Of a DNA stretch of 64,000 nucleotides, positions 52,301-61,030 are shown one piece after another. Positions within the stretch are counted from its first letter, which is position 1. Each line of letters begins with the position of its first letter. The position numbers and the translations under genes are program-made. The notes under the pieces were generated by a model. It did no database searches and had not been told where the DNA came from. It was given only the letters and a program-made list of their open reading frames with translations. This DNA comes from Owenweeksia sp963758205 (lineage in GTDB: Bacteria > Bacteroidota > Bacteroidia > Flavobacteriales > Schleiferiaceae): contig CAVWUM010000001.1 in the NCBI GenBank assembly GCA_963758205.1, forward strand, positions 682,001-746,000, in the 5' to 3' direction.

Positions 52301-55138
52301 AGAGGGCGCAGGGGCTGGTGCAAAGGTTGAAGTGTAAGACTTATTGCCAAAATTACCCGCAGCAGAAAAGTAGGTTACACCCAAGGCGTTTACCTTATTT
52401 ACTGCACGTGCTACCTGCCCGTCACTTAAAAAGGGCTCGGTAATAAAGGTGATGTCATCACAAATAATATTGCAGCTATCCTGCTGTAATTCCTCAATAC
52501 CCTGGGCAAAGTCTCCGGCACTTATATAACCTGTTCTAAAGGCCAGCTCGGCTTTGGGTGCCAGGTCATGAATGATCTGCAGCATGGCGCGGCCCTCATC
52601 ACTCCTCGTCCCAAAAGGATACTCCTTAAGCACCTTAACCGGAGTAGAGTTTTTCGCATTTCCAACACCCGGCAGGTCTTCATTGCTTACATCCGTTTGA
52701 GCCGGGTTACCCGGTTTGGTGTTATAGCTATCGGAGAGAACTCCAATTTTTACACCTTCGCCATAGGTTTCAAATGCTTCACGGGTAAAATCCGAACGGG
52801 TGGCAGCATCACCCTGGGTTTGGGCCAGTCCGCTTAATGTAATTGGTGGGTACAGCGGCCGCACATAGTTAATAAGATGTGGCAGGCTATCTAGCTTTGG
52901 AAGGTTTTTGATGGGGAACAGCCCTGAAATGATGAGCGAATTGGGGCCATTATTCAAAATCCGGGTTAATCCATAGGCTGGCGTTTGCAGCAGGGCAAGC
53001 AATGTATTGTATTGGCCTTGTATGGAAATCACCTCAATATAAACGCTATCGCTTTGCAGTAAAAACACGCTGGCCGTAGTATCCTGAAAAGTGGAGTCCT
53101 TGGCCAGGGCAGTTAACTCCGATCCGATAATTTCCTTGGTTTTGCCACTATCTGGTGGTGTAATGGTAGGCTGTATGCACTGTATGCCTTCTACAGTTAC
53201 ATTCACCGACTTTGAACAACCTCTCGCATCGCTCACGGTAAGAGTATAAATACCTTTCTTACTAACCACAGGGTTAAATGTATTAGCTCCGCTGATGATT
53301 ATACCGTTGGTTGTTGTCCAGCTCGGTGTTACATTTTGTGAGCTGCTACTTCCATTTATGGTAACCGTTGTCTTGCTGCAGCTTAATGTGTCACTGGCTG
53401 TAGCCGAAACTGCAAAGGCATTAGTGCAGAAATCAAATGGTGCATGATTGAGTGTGGTGTTGTTTTTCAACTGTACTTTTCCTTTACTAAAAAGTGATCC
53501 GGTAATACTGGCATTACCTGTTTCTCCATCCACTATAATATCCCCGTAAGGTGCCCACACAGTGCCTGCCCAATCGGCATTGCCGCTGCCAGCCTGCATT
53601 TCCCATGATGTACCTGAGGCATCGGTACCATGTACTTCCATTAAAATCTGTGAAGCGCTGCCTCCATTTATTATGTTTACCTGCGTTTGCCCGAGCTTAA
53701 CAGTGCCTTCAACAAAAAGGCGAATATCACCGGCTGGCTGGTTACCAAAATCGAAAATAAGGGTGTTGTTACCTGAAGTATTAATTGATTTCAAAAGATA
53801 GTCTCCGGCTCCATTAAAAGTAATAGTAGCCGACCCGTTTAGATTTATGCTACCGTGGTTCCCGGGTGTAATTGACTGTGTATTGCTGATGTTTAGTGCG
53901 CCTGCCTGAAAGGAGTTGGAAACAGGTGGAAAGGCCGGCAGATGGAATTGCGGATACGGACTTATAACTTCTCCGCCAAGGGGAGCGGGGCCAAAGTAGC
54001 TGGTACCTTGTGGGCGATTAACCTTCCCATTAATGGTTCCGGGTATAAGCGCACTATTACCATTTATAGTGATATTGGATCCGAAGACAGAACCTGCCTC
54101 TGCTAAAAACGCCAGGTTGTTATCTCCCAGGGCATTGGTAACAAATACATTCCCCTGAAATTGATTAACCCCGGTGGCATAAAATCTTCGGTTGCTTACG
54201 GTGTTTCCGCTATGATTAAGGTTTTGGGCCTGGTCGCCAAATGTTGAGGTGATAGCTGATGGCACTAAAACCGGACTGCCGTTTTTGTTAAGATTGAGCT
54301 CCATTGAAAATCCACCCCTATTTTGGGGGCTGGAAAAATTTCGGATGGCAAGCGTAATAGTGTTTACGCCCTGAACTAGTACAGTATCAAGATCTATTGC
54401 CTTTGTAACATCAAAGGCATCAAATCCATTGCCACCATTGGTAATGGTACCATTGGCATTAATTTTAAGATAATGAGGCGCACCTGTAAATGTGCTGTAG
54501 TCGGCCAACTGCTGGCGGAATAAGCGCTTGCCATTAATATAAAGTTCCACATTGTCATCAAAATACATGGTGAACTCAGCGCTAATGCCGGTATTATCAG
54601 AAATAAAAAAACTGTTCTGATAAAACGTGATGTTATTGGGGGCAATGATGTTTTCCGTGCCCGATACATTGGGGCGCCCTTTTACCCCGGGGTAAGTTTC
54701 TCCGGTTAAAACCGGATTTACAAATGTGAAAGATGTGGGTAGCGCAGCCACGCCCGGCCAGTTGGCCTTGCCATTATCAGGTAAAATAACGGTGCTTTGA
54801 AGCCACGAGCCGTTGCTGATAATTGAGGCTGGCGCTGTAGTACAGCTGCTATAATTGCTGGTAAGTGGTAGCTGCGGAAATGCAGTATCACAACTACTGA
54901 TAAGTATGTTGGTATTGCTACCAATGTCCCCACTGCCTATGGTGTTTCCCGGCCCGATTACAATTCCGCAATTATCGGACGGGCCGCAGGCGCCATCTCC
55001 GGCAAGTATTACATAGTTGCTGAGATTTTGCGATTGGGCATTAGTAAAGTGCGGAATTAAAAAAAGTAAACTGAAAGCCATTGCCAGGCTTATTCCGAAG
55101 GTTTTTAATCCAACGGTTTTTGGGTTAAGTGAGGTCAT
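49301..55138 (-). CDS. Giant T9SS-secreted S8-like serine protease
   Basis: A 1945-residue secreted protein. Order: signal peptide (residues 1-35, ending HFTNAQS); a beta-sandwich domain at about 170-290 (FTMYFDDNVELYINGKRLF); a repetitive, polymer-like beta region (about 300-580); a subtilase-like domain (about 790-1165); MBG-type beta domains (about 1430-1640) with LVN hexapeptide repeats; a second copy of the beta-sandwich (about 1725-1843); a type A T9SS domain (last 85 residues, FPNPTYGRLTVIPTN). The protease has Asp803 (GVLSDSYN), Ser1148 (GTSAAAPHAAG) and the oxyanion Asn in SAAGNFG. At the position of the catalytic His stands DEGRAML (Asp847-Glu848). Activity and substrates are unknown. 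The duplicated sandwich suggests surface or glycan binding. Confidence 0.85.
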   Translation of the reverse strand: MTSLNPKTVGLKTFGISLAMAFSLLFLIPHFTNAQSQNLSNYVILAGDGACGPSDNCGIVIGPGNTIGSGDIGSNTNILISSCDTAFPQLPLTSNYSSCTTAPASIISNGSWLQSTVILPDNGKANWPGVAALPTSFTFVNPVLTGETYPGVKGRPNVSGTENIIAPNNITFYQNSFFISDNTGISAEFTMYFDDNVELYINGKRLFRQQLADYSTFTGAPHYLKINANGTITNGGNGFDAFDVTKAIDLDTVLVQGVNTITLAIRNFSSPQNRGGFSMELNLNKNGSPVLVPSAITSTFGDQAQNLNHSGNTVSNRRFYATGVNQFQGNVFVTNALGDNNLAFLAEAGSVFGSNITINGNSALIPGTINGKVNRPQGTSYFGPAPLGGEVISPYPQFHLPAFPPVSNSFQAGALNISNTQSITPGNHGSINLNGSATITFNGAGDYLLKSINTSGNNTLIFDFGNQPAGDIRLFVEGTVKLGQTQVNIINGGSASQILMEVHGTDASGTSWEMQAGSGNADWAGTVWAPYGDIIVDGETGNASITGSLFSKGKVQLKNNTTLNHAPFDFCTNAFAVSATASDTLSCSKTTVTINGSSSSQNVTPSWTTTNGIIISGANTFNPVVSKKGIYTLTVSDARGCSKSVNVTVEGIQCIQPTITPPDSGKTKEIIGSELTALAKDSTFQDTTASVFLLQSDSVYIEVISIQGQYNTLLALLQTPAYGLTRILNNGPNSLIISGLFPIKNLPKLDSLPHLINYVRPLYPPITLSGLAQTQGDAATRSDFTREAFETYGEGVKIGVLSDSYNTKPGNPAQTDVSNEDLPGVGNAKNSTPVKVLKEYPFGTRSDEGRAMLQIIHDLAPKAELAFRTGYISAGDFAQGIEELQQDSCNIICDDITFITEPFLSDGQVARAVNKVNALGVTYFSAAGNFGNKSYTSTFAPAPAPSPLTGNAHNFGGGDRFQKISLQPGNYTVVLQWQDSIYSEGQVGGAQNDLDIYLSDELGNTLFGFNRNNIGGDPLEILSFTVSQPTQSNLLIVRSSGSSNVLFKYVVFRGNLTIDEHQSGNSTLVGQANAAGAIAVAATRYDATPAFGVNPPVIETFSSKGGTPVNGTIRNKPEITAPNGVNTTVNLGAGDYETDGLPNFFGTSAAAPHAAGVAALIMSSKKKFEGVNTSPTEIKNLMTSSAIDMGAPGFDFESGYGLIQAYATLQTLASPKPILYGLSLADTTKTPGIDTVTIKLTGKYLTNKVKILLRDDTLNTVLISDEQIEATVPPFIGNPGITAYTAPITSSLLDGGFSDTIKFSTQPKSNVLLVLHEKSKRYSEDLPEFTFDVLVDSIPYDSAGFSLADLGLDTLNIFSTANALSNVGIYLIKAEIPVAVDNGPRLTALKELFDYAFIDARLTIEKMPLTITAKDTLLIDGQQLSGFSFIYEYPDSLINPANRTAVLNAIEQDHLSAIADEVALMDSKKLSGGRALVNADVEKKAFVASGRALVNGRDLVSGRALVNAIPADTTVVVDVDVKTLFDYEVNPDSATLVSARPLVNARALVNAQALVRGRALVNGYPLVNAYPLVNGYPLVNAYSLVNNQSSNTDSTEIIAIIDEEDTDSTKADTTVSLTPINMITGTEVGTHVIVPAAFINNNFDVTYLLGDLIIIATDDTTTVVTDTSWRQSTSITLAGADQYPWLGNNGILPPVSSFTMPVTTGQPYRWNSIENVSGASVLKAPAAISYYRTTFDIDVHLSRTVRFRSFMDDGIEIYLNGHMLAREEDRLPENYKGIQHDLMMKSSGTFINGYNQGHPFDTVHRISMDSVLVQGTNELIIVLRNKSQGDAGGFSLRMDLNYDTARFKKQSGFVVAGSKSEVFDVLAFPNPTYGRLTVIPTNIKSGADFQLQLYDLNGKLLALESRAALGKNEVIELDLNHLPTGMYTMRVTSGNETILKKIMVY
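50381..50535 (-). repeat. In-gene 18-bp repeats coding for LVN hexapeptides, block 2
   Basis: Eight or so tandem units encode the pattern (G/A)-(R/Y/Q)-(A/P/S)-L-V-(N/R), e.g. GYPLVNAYPLVNGYPLVNAY (residues about 1534-1585). Units are 18 bp and similar in DNA as well as protein. Confidence 0.85.
50614..50725 (-). repeat. In-gene 18-bp repeats coding for LVN hexapeptides, block 1
   Basis: Four units of the same kind (GRALVNADVEKKAFVASGR, then GRALVNGRDLVSGRALVNA; residues about 1471-1508), less regular than block 2 and separated from it by about 26 residues of ordinary sequence. Confidence 0.75.
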
Positions 55139-55262
55139 GTCGGTTAAGTATTAATTACTACCGAAAGATACTCATTTGCAGGTATGTAAATTACGAAGGT
55201 GTTGAAAATGGTTGCACCTATGATGCAGTCTGAGTTTTTGAAATACGTCTGATTAAACCAAT

Positions 55263-55290
55263 AAAAAAAGCCCCGATTGAGGCTTTTTTT
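55263..55290 (-). terminator. Terminator after ddl
   Basis: AAAAAAAGCC and GGCTTTTTTT flank an eight-base loop. On the minus strand the T run follows the stem, 17 bp past the ddl stop codon. The rest of the 168-bp gap to the giant T9SS gene holds nothing else that I can identify. Confidence 0.7.
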
Positions 55291-55307
55291 AATAGTGCTG
55301 ATTTCTG

Positions 55308-56297
55308 TTAACGTTTACTTTGCGAAAGTGAGTTTTCTACGCATTGATCAAATAATTCGCCCAGCGAGATACCGGCATACTCGGCCTGTTTGGGTAAAAT
55401 GCTTTCCCGGCTGAGGCCGGGTACAGTATTTACCTCAATAAAAAAAGGCACTCCATTTTCGGTAACAATATAATCTACCCGGGCAAGGCCGTTCAGGTTT
55501 AAACTTTCGTATATGAATTCACTTTCTTCCAGTATCTGGGCGTAGGTATCATCATTTATACGTGCGGGGGTTACCTCTTCGGATAATCCGCTGTATTTTG
55601 ATTCATAATCAAAAAAGTCATTTTTCGGTACGATGTCGGTAGCAGCCAGGGCTTTTACATAACCCCTATGGTTTGTAACTCCACAACCTACCTCTGTACC
55701 TTTAACCATGGCCTCAATAATAATTTGAGAGTCTACCTCAAAGGCTTTATCAATGGCGGCCTGCATTTCGCTGTAGCGCGATACCTTGGTTACGCCAATA
55801 CTTGAACCACTTCTGTTTGGTTTTACAAAACAGGGTAGGCCAACGTGGGCAACAATCTCCTCAGGGTTATAATCTTCATGCCTCGCTAAATAATAGGCTT
55901 CGGGGATGTTTACACCCAGCCCCTTCAGCAGCATGCTGCACTCGGCCTTATTAAAAGTAAGGGCGCTTTCAAATTGACCGGATGAGGTTTGGGGTAGCCT
56001 TATCAACTCAAAATAACCGGCTAGCGGGCCGTCTTCTCCCGGAGCACCGTGTATAGCATTAAACACTACATCAAACGTAAGTTTTTCGCCATCCACCATG
56101 GCCGAAAAGTCGTTCAGGTCAATGGGGCACTCATTTTCCTCTTTATCCATCACCACCCACTTTTCGCGGGTAATAATTACTTTATAAGGATTGAACTTAA
56201 TCTTACTGAGGTTTTCATAAACTACGGTACCCGAAGCTATTGACACTTCATACTCTGACGAAAAACCGCCCATTACCACGGCTACATTGTGTTTCAT
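55308..56297 (-). CDS. ddl: D-alanine--D-alanine ligase
   Basis: Makes D-Ala-D-Ala for peptidoglycan precursors, using ATP. The 329-residue protein has the ATP-grasp fold: N-terminal VAVVMGGFSSEYEVS, AIHGAPGEDGPLAGYFEL, KPNRSGSSIGVTKVS, and the metal-binding FFIEVNTVPGLSRES. The start chosen is ATG 56297 (MKHNVAVVMGG). An open frame nine codons longer exists, but its residues (SSYFFENV) do not fit the family. Confidence 0.96.
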   Translation of the reverse strand: MKHNVAVVMGGFSSEYEVSIASGTVVYENLSKIKFNPYKVIITREKWVVMDKEENECPIDLNDFSAMVDGEKLTFDVVFNAIHGAPGEDGPLAGYFELIRLPQTSSGQFESALTFNKAECSMLLKGLGVNIPEAYYLARHEDYNPEEIVAHVGLPCFVKPNRSGSSIGVTKVSRYSEMQAAIDKAFEVDSQIIIEAMVKGTEVGCGVTNHRGYVKALAATDIVPKNDFFDYESKYSGLSEEVTPARINDDTYAQILEESEFIYESLNLNGLARVDYIVTENGVPFFIEVNTVPGLSRESILPKQAEYAGISLGELFDQCVENSLSQSKR

Positions 56298-56364
56298 AAC
56301 GTTTTCAAAAAAATAGGAAGACAAATTTAATTTTTAAACCACACCAAACTCAGCGGAGGGGGTA

Positions 56365-56401
56365 TAATTAAAGAAGGCTGCCCCCTTGAAGGAGACAGCC
56401 T
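56365..56401 (-). terminator. Terminator after the DUF4168 gene
   Basis: On the minus strand AGGCTG and CAGCCT form the base of a hairpin with further pairs inside, followed by TTCTTTAATT. It lies 25 bp past the DUF4168 stop. Confidence 0.55.
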
Positions 56402-56426
56402 CATTTCCTATAACTTTCAACAGCTC

Positions 56427-56903
56427 TTACTGTTGCATCATCTGCTGAACCTTTTTTGACATTTCAGGATTTTGCCTGATGTTCATGGCCATGCTTTGGT
56501 ATTCCTGCACCTCCATATCATGCTCCGCTAAAGTGGTTTGCATTTCGGCATTCATATTTTTCTGAATTTCCATAACGCTTTGCATTGCGGCTTCAAAGGC
56601 CTTTTTCTCTTCGGCAGTCATTTCCATTTCACTGGATTCCTGCTGCTGTGCCTGGGCCATTTGTTGAAATTTCATGGGATCCAAACCTTCTTCTTTTATG
56701 GAGCTTACCATTTTCATTTGGTATTGCTGCTGTACCGTTTGTACAGCCTGCGTTGCTTCTACAAAGGCTTTTAACTCCTCCTGGCCATAGTCCACATCGG
56801 TAGCCTGCTTTTGCTGAGGTGTGGTTTGCGCCATGCCTGCCACAGGGGCCAAGCCAGTGAGTAATGCAAATGATAATACAGTGTTCCTGACACTTTTAAA
56901 CAT
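56427..56903 (-). CDS. DUF4168 domain-containing exported protein
   Basis: A 158-residue exported protein. The signal peptide is residues 1-25 (LLTGLAPVAGMAQ). The rest is helical and rich in Gln, Met and Glu (QQQESSEMEMTAEEKKAFEA), the DUF4168 pattern, where a helical domain is duplicated. Function is unknown; probably periplasmic. The segment KEEGLDPMKFQQMAQAQQ is family-typical. Confidence 0.8.
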   Translation of the reverse strand: MFKSVRNTVLSFALLTGLAPVAGMAQTTPQQKQATDVDYGQEELKAFVEATQAVQTVQQQYQMKMVSSIKEEGLDPMKFQQMAQAQQQESSEMEMTAEEKKAFEAAMQSVMEIQKNMNAEMQTTLAEHDMEVQEYQSMAMNIRQNPEMSKKVQQMMQQ

Positions 56904-56970
56904 AAATAATCTGTTTTAGGATTAGGTGTGCCAACGGCTCATTTGGCTCATTGTTTTACCAAAACAGTGA

Positions 56971-57822
56971 TTATTTGTCCAGCTCCCCGAATACTTTTTG
57001 AAGAATAGCATTTACCCTGGCCAGTGGGTTAGAGCGTATATCTCGTTCTTCTTCCGAAATTTTAAGAAACAGCCCGTCTAAACCTCTATTGGTACTATAG
57101 GCAGAAAGATCGGCAGTGGCGATGGTATTTACACCCGCCAGCTGGCCCACAGTTGTAAAACCAAGGTTGGTATTTAAAAGGTTGTTGTATGCGGTTACAA
57201 AAGATTCATACTCATCCACCACGCTGGTATTACCAATTTTTACGGCCTTAAGGCTGGCATCAATTTTTGGCTCATATCTGTTAAAGAGAGTTGCCCGTGT
57301 GCGCGTTTTCAGGTAAGATGTAGCAGCAGTACTATCGCCACCAAATAGTATATTAAAACCATCTTCAATGGTAATGCTGGTGATGGCATCAATAAATATC
57401 GGGCCGGCAGTTTTAGCTGCATCTTCAGCAGCGCGATTAATGCCTTTTATCAGTTCTGTTTCCTTGCTCTTTAGCCCGGGTATGTTAATACCCAAAAGCG
57501 AGTTGCTGTAGCCATTGTAAAGCTGTTCTCCCGTAAGGGTTACCCCCAGATAGGTGAAGGATTTGGCTTTAAAACCGGCTATGCTGGTTTGCACTTCAGT
57601 GGGCAGAAGGATGCGCACTGCAAGATCTTCGTAGTAGCCATCTTCCTTACCCAGGGTGGCAGTTGAGGTATCTGTACCAACAGCTAAAGCCGATTTCAGG
57701 CCTTCCACAATTTCCTCATCGGTGAGGTTGGTGGAGCCTAAAATGTCATCTACGGAAACATCCTCACAGCTGGTAAGACTAAAAATTGTGATGAGGCTTA
57801 ATACAGGAAATAGTTTTTTCAT
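56971..57822 (-). CDS. DUF4197 domain-containing lipoprotein
   Basis: A 283-residue lipoprotein. The start chosen is ATG 57822, since it gives a normal lipoprotein signal (MKKLFPVLSLITIFSLTSC). An extension of 20 codons is open upstream but unlikely. DUF4197 covers residues 30-280: LTDEEIVEGLKSALAVGTD, GLKSKETELIKGINRAAEDA and GLDGLFLKISEEERDIRSN. Function is unknown. The protein should be anchored in the outer membrane facing the periplasm. Confidence 0.85.
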   Translation of the reverse strand: MKKLFPVLSLITIFSLTSCEDVSVDDILGSTNLTDEEIVEGLKSALAVGTDTSTATLGKEDGYYEDLAVRILLPTEVQTSIAGFKAKSFTYLGVTLTGEQLYNGYSNSLLGINIPGLKSKETELIKGINRAAEDAAKTAGPIFIDAITSITIEDGFNILFGGDSTAATSYLKTRTRATLFNRYEPKIDASLKAVKIGNTSVVDEYESFVTAYNNLLNTNLGFTTVGQLAGVNTIATADLSAYSTNRGLDGLFLKISEEERDIRSNPLARVNAILQKVFGELDK

Positions 57823-57951
57823 TTCATTTGATTTTGAATTGGGTCGGATTAAGAATGATGCCAACCATTTCTCTCCTTTCATCGTTAGGGCTAAAAAAGA
57901 GGGGTCAGGCTATTCGTAATTCATAAAACAAATGTCAATAAAAAACTAAAC

Positions 57952-58842
57952 ATGAAGTATTTATACACCGTATTAATAGCCGTTCTCTTTTCCTCAATTG
58001 GTTTTTCGCAATGCATTGCTGATGCTGGTCCTGATCAGCACTATTGTTCATATCTTCAAACTACCGATACCATTACATTGGGAGGCCAACCAGCTGGGAG
58101 TGGCGGTACCTCTCCTTATATCTATAAATGGAGTTTTGTAAATGACCCGGCCAGTGTATTTAAAATCAAGGCATCACATCTATTAAATGATACCACCGTG
58201 GCTAACCCTGAATTTTATGGCAGTGGGCTGGGAGACAGCCTCACTTTTGTACTTGAAGTGGTGGATGGTAATTCAATATCTTGTTTCGATACAGTGGTAA
58301 TTACAGAATCAGTTTTTGTATCCCACCTCGGTCAATATGGGGTAACGGTTACTGAAGGTGATACTATCACCTTTCCGTTTGGCACTAATATAATGAGCAA
58401 CCTGCCTGTAAAGAGTTACTTGTGGCGTCCCAACCATGGTATGATTGACTCAACCAGTTTAAACCCAACCCTGGCACCCACTAAAAGTATGGCGTATCAT
58501 GTGGTTATTACTGATTCGGCTGGCTGTGTGGCTAAAGGTGGTGACTTTGTATTTGTAACGGTAAACCCTATTGGTTTGGATGAACCTTCCTTATCCGGAA
58601 AAATTGATCTTTACCCTAATCCTGTGAAAGACAGGTTGCAAATTTCGTTCTCAGCAGAGTTCAGCTCAGCTAATCTGGTACTAACAGTTACAGATGTCTC
58701 TGGTCGGATTATAGACAAGTTTACACACCATGGAGATTTCGATTTTTCGGAATCTATTCAACTTAAAAATGGCTTGTATAATCTTGAAATATTTAAAGAC
58801 GGAGTGCGCGTAAGCCACAAAAAATTTGTGGTTCAAAATTAA
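57952..58842 (+). CDS. T9SS type A sorting domain-containing secreted protein
   Basis: A 296-residue secreted protein. Signal peptide residues 1-19 (LFSSIGFSQ). Two Ig- or PKD-like domains rich in Thr and Asp follow (ADAGPDQHYCSYLQTTD, then YGVTVTEGDTITFPFGTN). The last 75 residues are the T9SS type A domain (KIDLYPNPVKDRLQISF, LKNGLYNLEIFKDGVR). Four or more Cys may form disulfides. No catalytic motif; a likely adhesive or structural surface protein. Confidence 0.85.
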   Translation: MKYLYTVLIAVLFSSIGFSQCIADAGPDQHYCSYLQTTDTITLGGQPAGSGGTSPYIYKWSFVNDPASVFKIKASHLLNDTTVANPEFYGSGLGDSLTFVLEVVDGNSISCFDTVVITESVFVSHLGQYGVTVTEGDTITFPFGTNIMSNLPVKSYLWRPNHGMIDSTSLNPTLAPTKSMAYHVVITDSAGCVAKGGDFVFVTVNPIGLDEPSLSGKIDLYPNPVKDRLQISFSAEFSSANLVLTVTDVSGRIIDKFTHHGDFDFSESIQLKNGLYNLEIFKDGVRVSHKKFVVQN

Positions 58843-58855
58843 GTAGATCGAGCGT

Positions 58856-59611
58856 CTAGGTGGGAAATATATCTGATTGAAGCGGGGGATACTGCGGATC
58901 AATTTCCTTAAGGAGATTAAGGAAAATATCACCTACCATCTGAAGTTTGCACCATTTTTCATCTACCGGAATAATGTGCCAGGGCACAGTTATACATTCA
59001 TTCAGGATCCGGTTATACATTGCTCTGAATTGGCTCCAATATTTGCGGGTTTCCCAGTCACCATCGCTATGTTTCCAATACTTACCGGGGTCAGTGGTGC
59101 GCTCCAGCAGCTGTACTTCCTGCTCCTCTTTACTGATGTGGAGGTAAAATTTCAGAATATGAACTCCTTCGGCCACCAGGGCCTTTTCCATATTATTAAT
59201 GCTTTCAAAGCGGCTTTCCACCTGCTGTTCCGGTAAATGTTTCATTACGCCCGGCACCAGTATATCTTCATAATAAGAGCGGTTAAAAACCTGTATCATA
59301 CCCTTGGCGGGAATATGTGGACGTACCCTCCACAAAAAGTCGTGGGCAGCTTCTTCTTCCGTTGGTTTTTTAAATGATTTTACATTTATACCATAAGCCG
59401 GTATTGCCGAAAACAGGTCGCGCACAAGCCCATCTTTACCGGAGCCATCCATTCCCTGTACCACAATTAATATTGAAGTTTTAGCCTCTGCGTATAATTT
59501 TTCCTGGTACTCGCCAATTTGCTGCCGTATTGTTTTTACGTGCTTTTTAGCTTTAGATCGGCTCCAGTCTTTGGGCGGTCTGGTTGAAATGTTGTTGAGG
59601 TCAATCGGCAT
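58856..59611 (-). CDS. Polyphosphate kinase 2 family protein
   Basis: A 251-residue P-loop kinase that moves phosphate between polyphosphate and nucleotides. Walker A GMDGSGKDG is at residues 53-61, the lid/base segment NRSYYEDILVPGV at about 109-121, and YLHISKEEQEVQLLERTTDP follows. The length is that of a single-domain PPK2. Whether it uses ADP, AMP or GDP cannot be told by eye. It overlaps nothing; its 3' end is 13 bp from the T9SS gene facing it. Confidence 0.9.
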   Translation of the reverse strand: MPIDLNNISTRPPKDWSRSKAKKHVKTIRQQIGEYQEKLYAEAKTSILIVVQGMDGSGKDGLVRDLFSAIPAYGINVKSFKKPTEEEAAHDFLWRVRPHIPAKGMIQVFNRSYYEDILVPGVMKHLPEQQVESRFESINNMEKALVAEGVHILKFYLHISKEEQEVQLLERTTDPGKYWKHSDGDWETRKYWSQFRAMYNRILNECITVPWHIIPVDEKWCKLQMVGDIFLNLLKEIDPQYPPLQSDIFPT

Positions 59612-59642
59612 GGGTACATAGCTTTCCAGCTAATATAGAAGA

Positions 59643-60722
59643 TTAAAAATCCAACGTAAGTTGCACATAGTTCTCTTTCTCTTCTGTTTCGAGATTAGAG
59701 AGGGTAATACCCAGCAGCCTTATTGGTTTTTCAGGAAAAGGCTGGTGCAACAATTCCAGCGCTTTATTAAATACATCCTGTTTACTATTTGTATAATGTT
59801 GAAAACTGAAACTACGGGTATGCTGCTCAAAATCAAAGTCCTTAATTTTTAGAGTAACGGTTTTTCCCCGTGCACCCGAGGCTTCAATCCGTTCCTGTAG
59901 CTTTTCCATTATTCGTTCCAGCACTTCCTCCATTTCTTCTTCCGTTTTAAGATCGGTAGAGAAGGTACGTTCGGCCCCAATGGATTTTCGGATTCTATCC
60001 GGCTTTACCCTGCTTTTTTGCAGGCCACGTACAATATTGTAGTAGTGCAATCCGCTTTTGCCGAATTCCCTTATCAGCAGAGCCTGGTCCCAGGCCTTCA
60101 TATCCCGCCCATGGTGTATGCCCAGCTTTTTCATTTTTTCGGCTGTTTTTTCACCAATGCCGTAAAACTTACGGATGGGTAATGCCTCTAAAAATGGAAT
60201 TACTTCATCCGGCATAATAGTCTTCTGCCCGTTGGGCTTGTTGATATCGGAAGCCACTTTTGCCAAAAACTTATTGATTGAAATTCCCGCGGAAGCGCGC
60301 AGTTGAGTTTCCTCATAAATACGCTGACGAATTTCCTTTGCAATGCGGGTGGCGGTTTCAATGCCTTTTTTGTTTTCGGTTACATCCAGGTAGGCTTCAT
60401 CCAGCGAAAGCGGCTCAACCAAGTCCGTGTATTCATAAAAGATGTCGCGAATGCGTTGAGATACCTCCTTGTACTTTTCAAAATTGGGCTTCACAAAAAT
60501 GATATCCGGGCATTTGCGATAAGCAATGGAAGATGCCATAGCCGAGCGAACCCCAAACTTCCGTGCTTCATAACTGGCTGCAGCAACCACACCGCGGTCT
60601 TTTGAACCACCTACAGCCACCGGTTTGCCGCGCAATTCAGGGTTATCACGCTGCTCAACGGATGCGTAAAATGCGTCCATGTCAACGTGTATGATTTTGC
60701 GGATGTAATCGGGAGGAATCAA
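59643..60722 (-). CDS. dinB: DNA polymerase IV
   Basis: Y-family error-prone polymerase for bypass of DNA lesions, 359 residues. Catalytic residues are in HVDMDAFYASVEQ (residues 13-25) and LSLDEAYLDVT (about 103-113). The helix-hairpin-helix segment is IRKFYGIGEKTAEKMKKLG, and the little-finger domain follows. It lacks an obvious C-terminal clamp-binding peptide except the final VQLTLDF, which fits the beta-clamp motif. It is divergent from the DUF433 gene. Confidence 0.95.
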   Translation of the reverse strand: MIPPDYIRKIIHVDMDAFYASVEQRDNPELRGKPVAVGGSKDRGVVAAASYEARKFGVRSAMASSIAYRKCPDIIFVKPNFEKYKEVSQRIRDIFYEYTDLVEPLSLDEAYLDVTENKKGIETATRIAKEIRQRIYEETQLRASAGISINKFLAKVASDINKPNGQKTIMPDEVIPFLEALPIRKFYGIGEKTAEKMKKLGIHHGRDMKAWDQALLIREFGKSGLHYYNIVRGLQKSRVKPDRIRKSIGAERTFSTDLKTEEEMEEVLERIMEKLQERIEASGARGKTVTLKIKDFDFEQHTRSFSFQHYTNSKQDVFNKALELLHQPFPEKPIRLLGITLSNLETEEKENYVQLTLDF

Positions 60723-60802
60723 GAGTGTTTGAAATTATTGCAAAGCTAATCTTAGAGATTATTATCGCTAAATTTGAGTTATTATTTAAAGTCTTGAATA
60801 AA

Positions 60803-61030
60803 ATGAGTTTATTAAGCCGGATTACCATAAACCCTGATGTTTGCCATGGTAAACCTTGTATAAGAGGTATGCGTTGGCCGGTTGAAGTCATTATTGATAT
60901 GCTAGGTTCAGGGATGACTTTTGATGAGATTATCGAGGATCATCCGGAGCTGGAGCGTGATGATATCAAGGCTAGTCTTGAATATGCCAAACTATCTCTT
61001 TCAGGGCAGAGCATTAAAGGTTTTGCTTAA
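60803..61030 (+). CDS. DUF433 family antitoxin-like protein
   Basis: A 75-residue protein of the DUF433 family, whose members act as antitoxins with DUF5615 PIN-like partners. The signature is ITINPDVCHGKPCIRGMRWP with EIIEDHPELERDDIKASLEY. The start chosen is ATG 60803; the in-frame extension to 60725 is unlike a protein and lies in the promoter region. Its stop codon overlaps the next start by one base (TAATG). Confidence 0.88.
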   Translation: MSLLSRITINPDVCHGKPCIRGMRWPVEVIIDMLGSGMTFDEIIEDHPELERDDIKASLEYAKLSLSGQSIKGFA

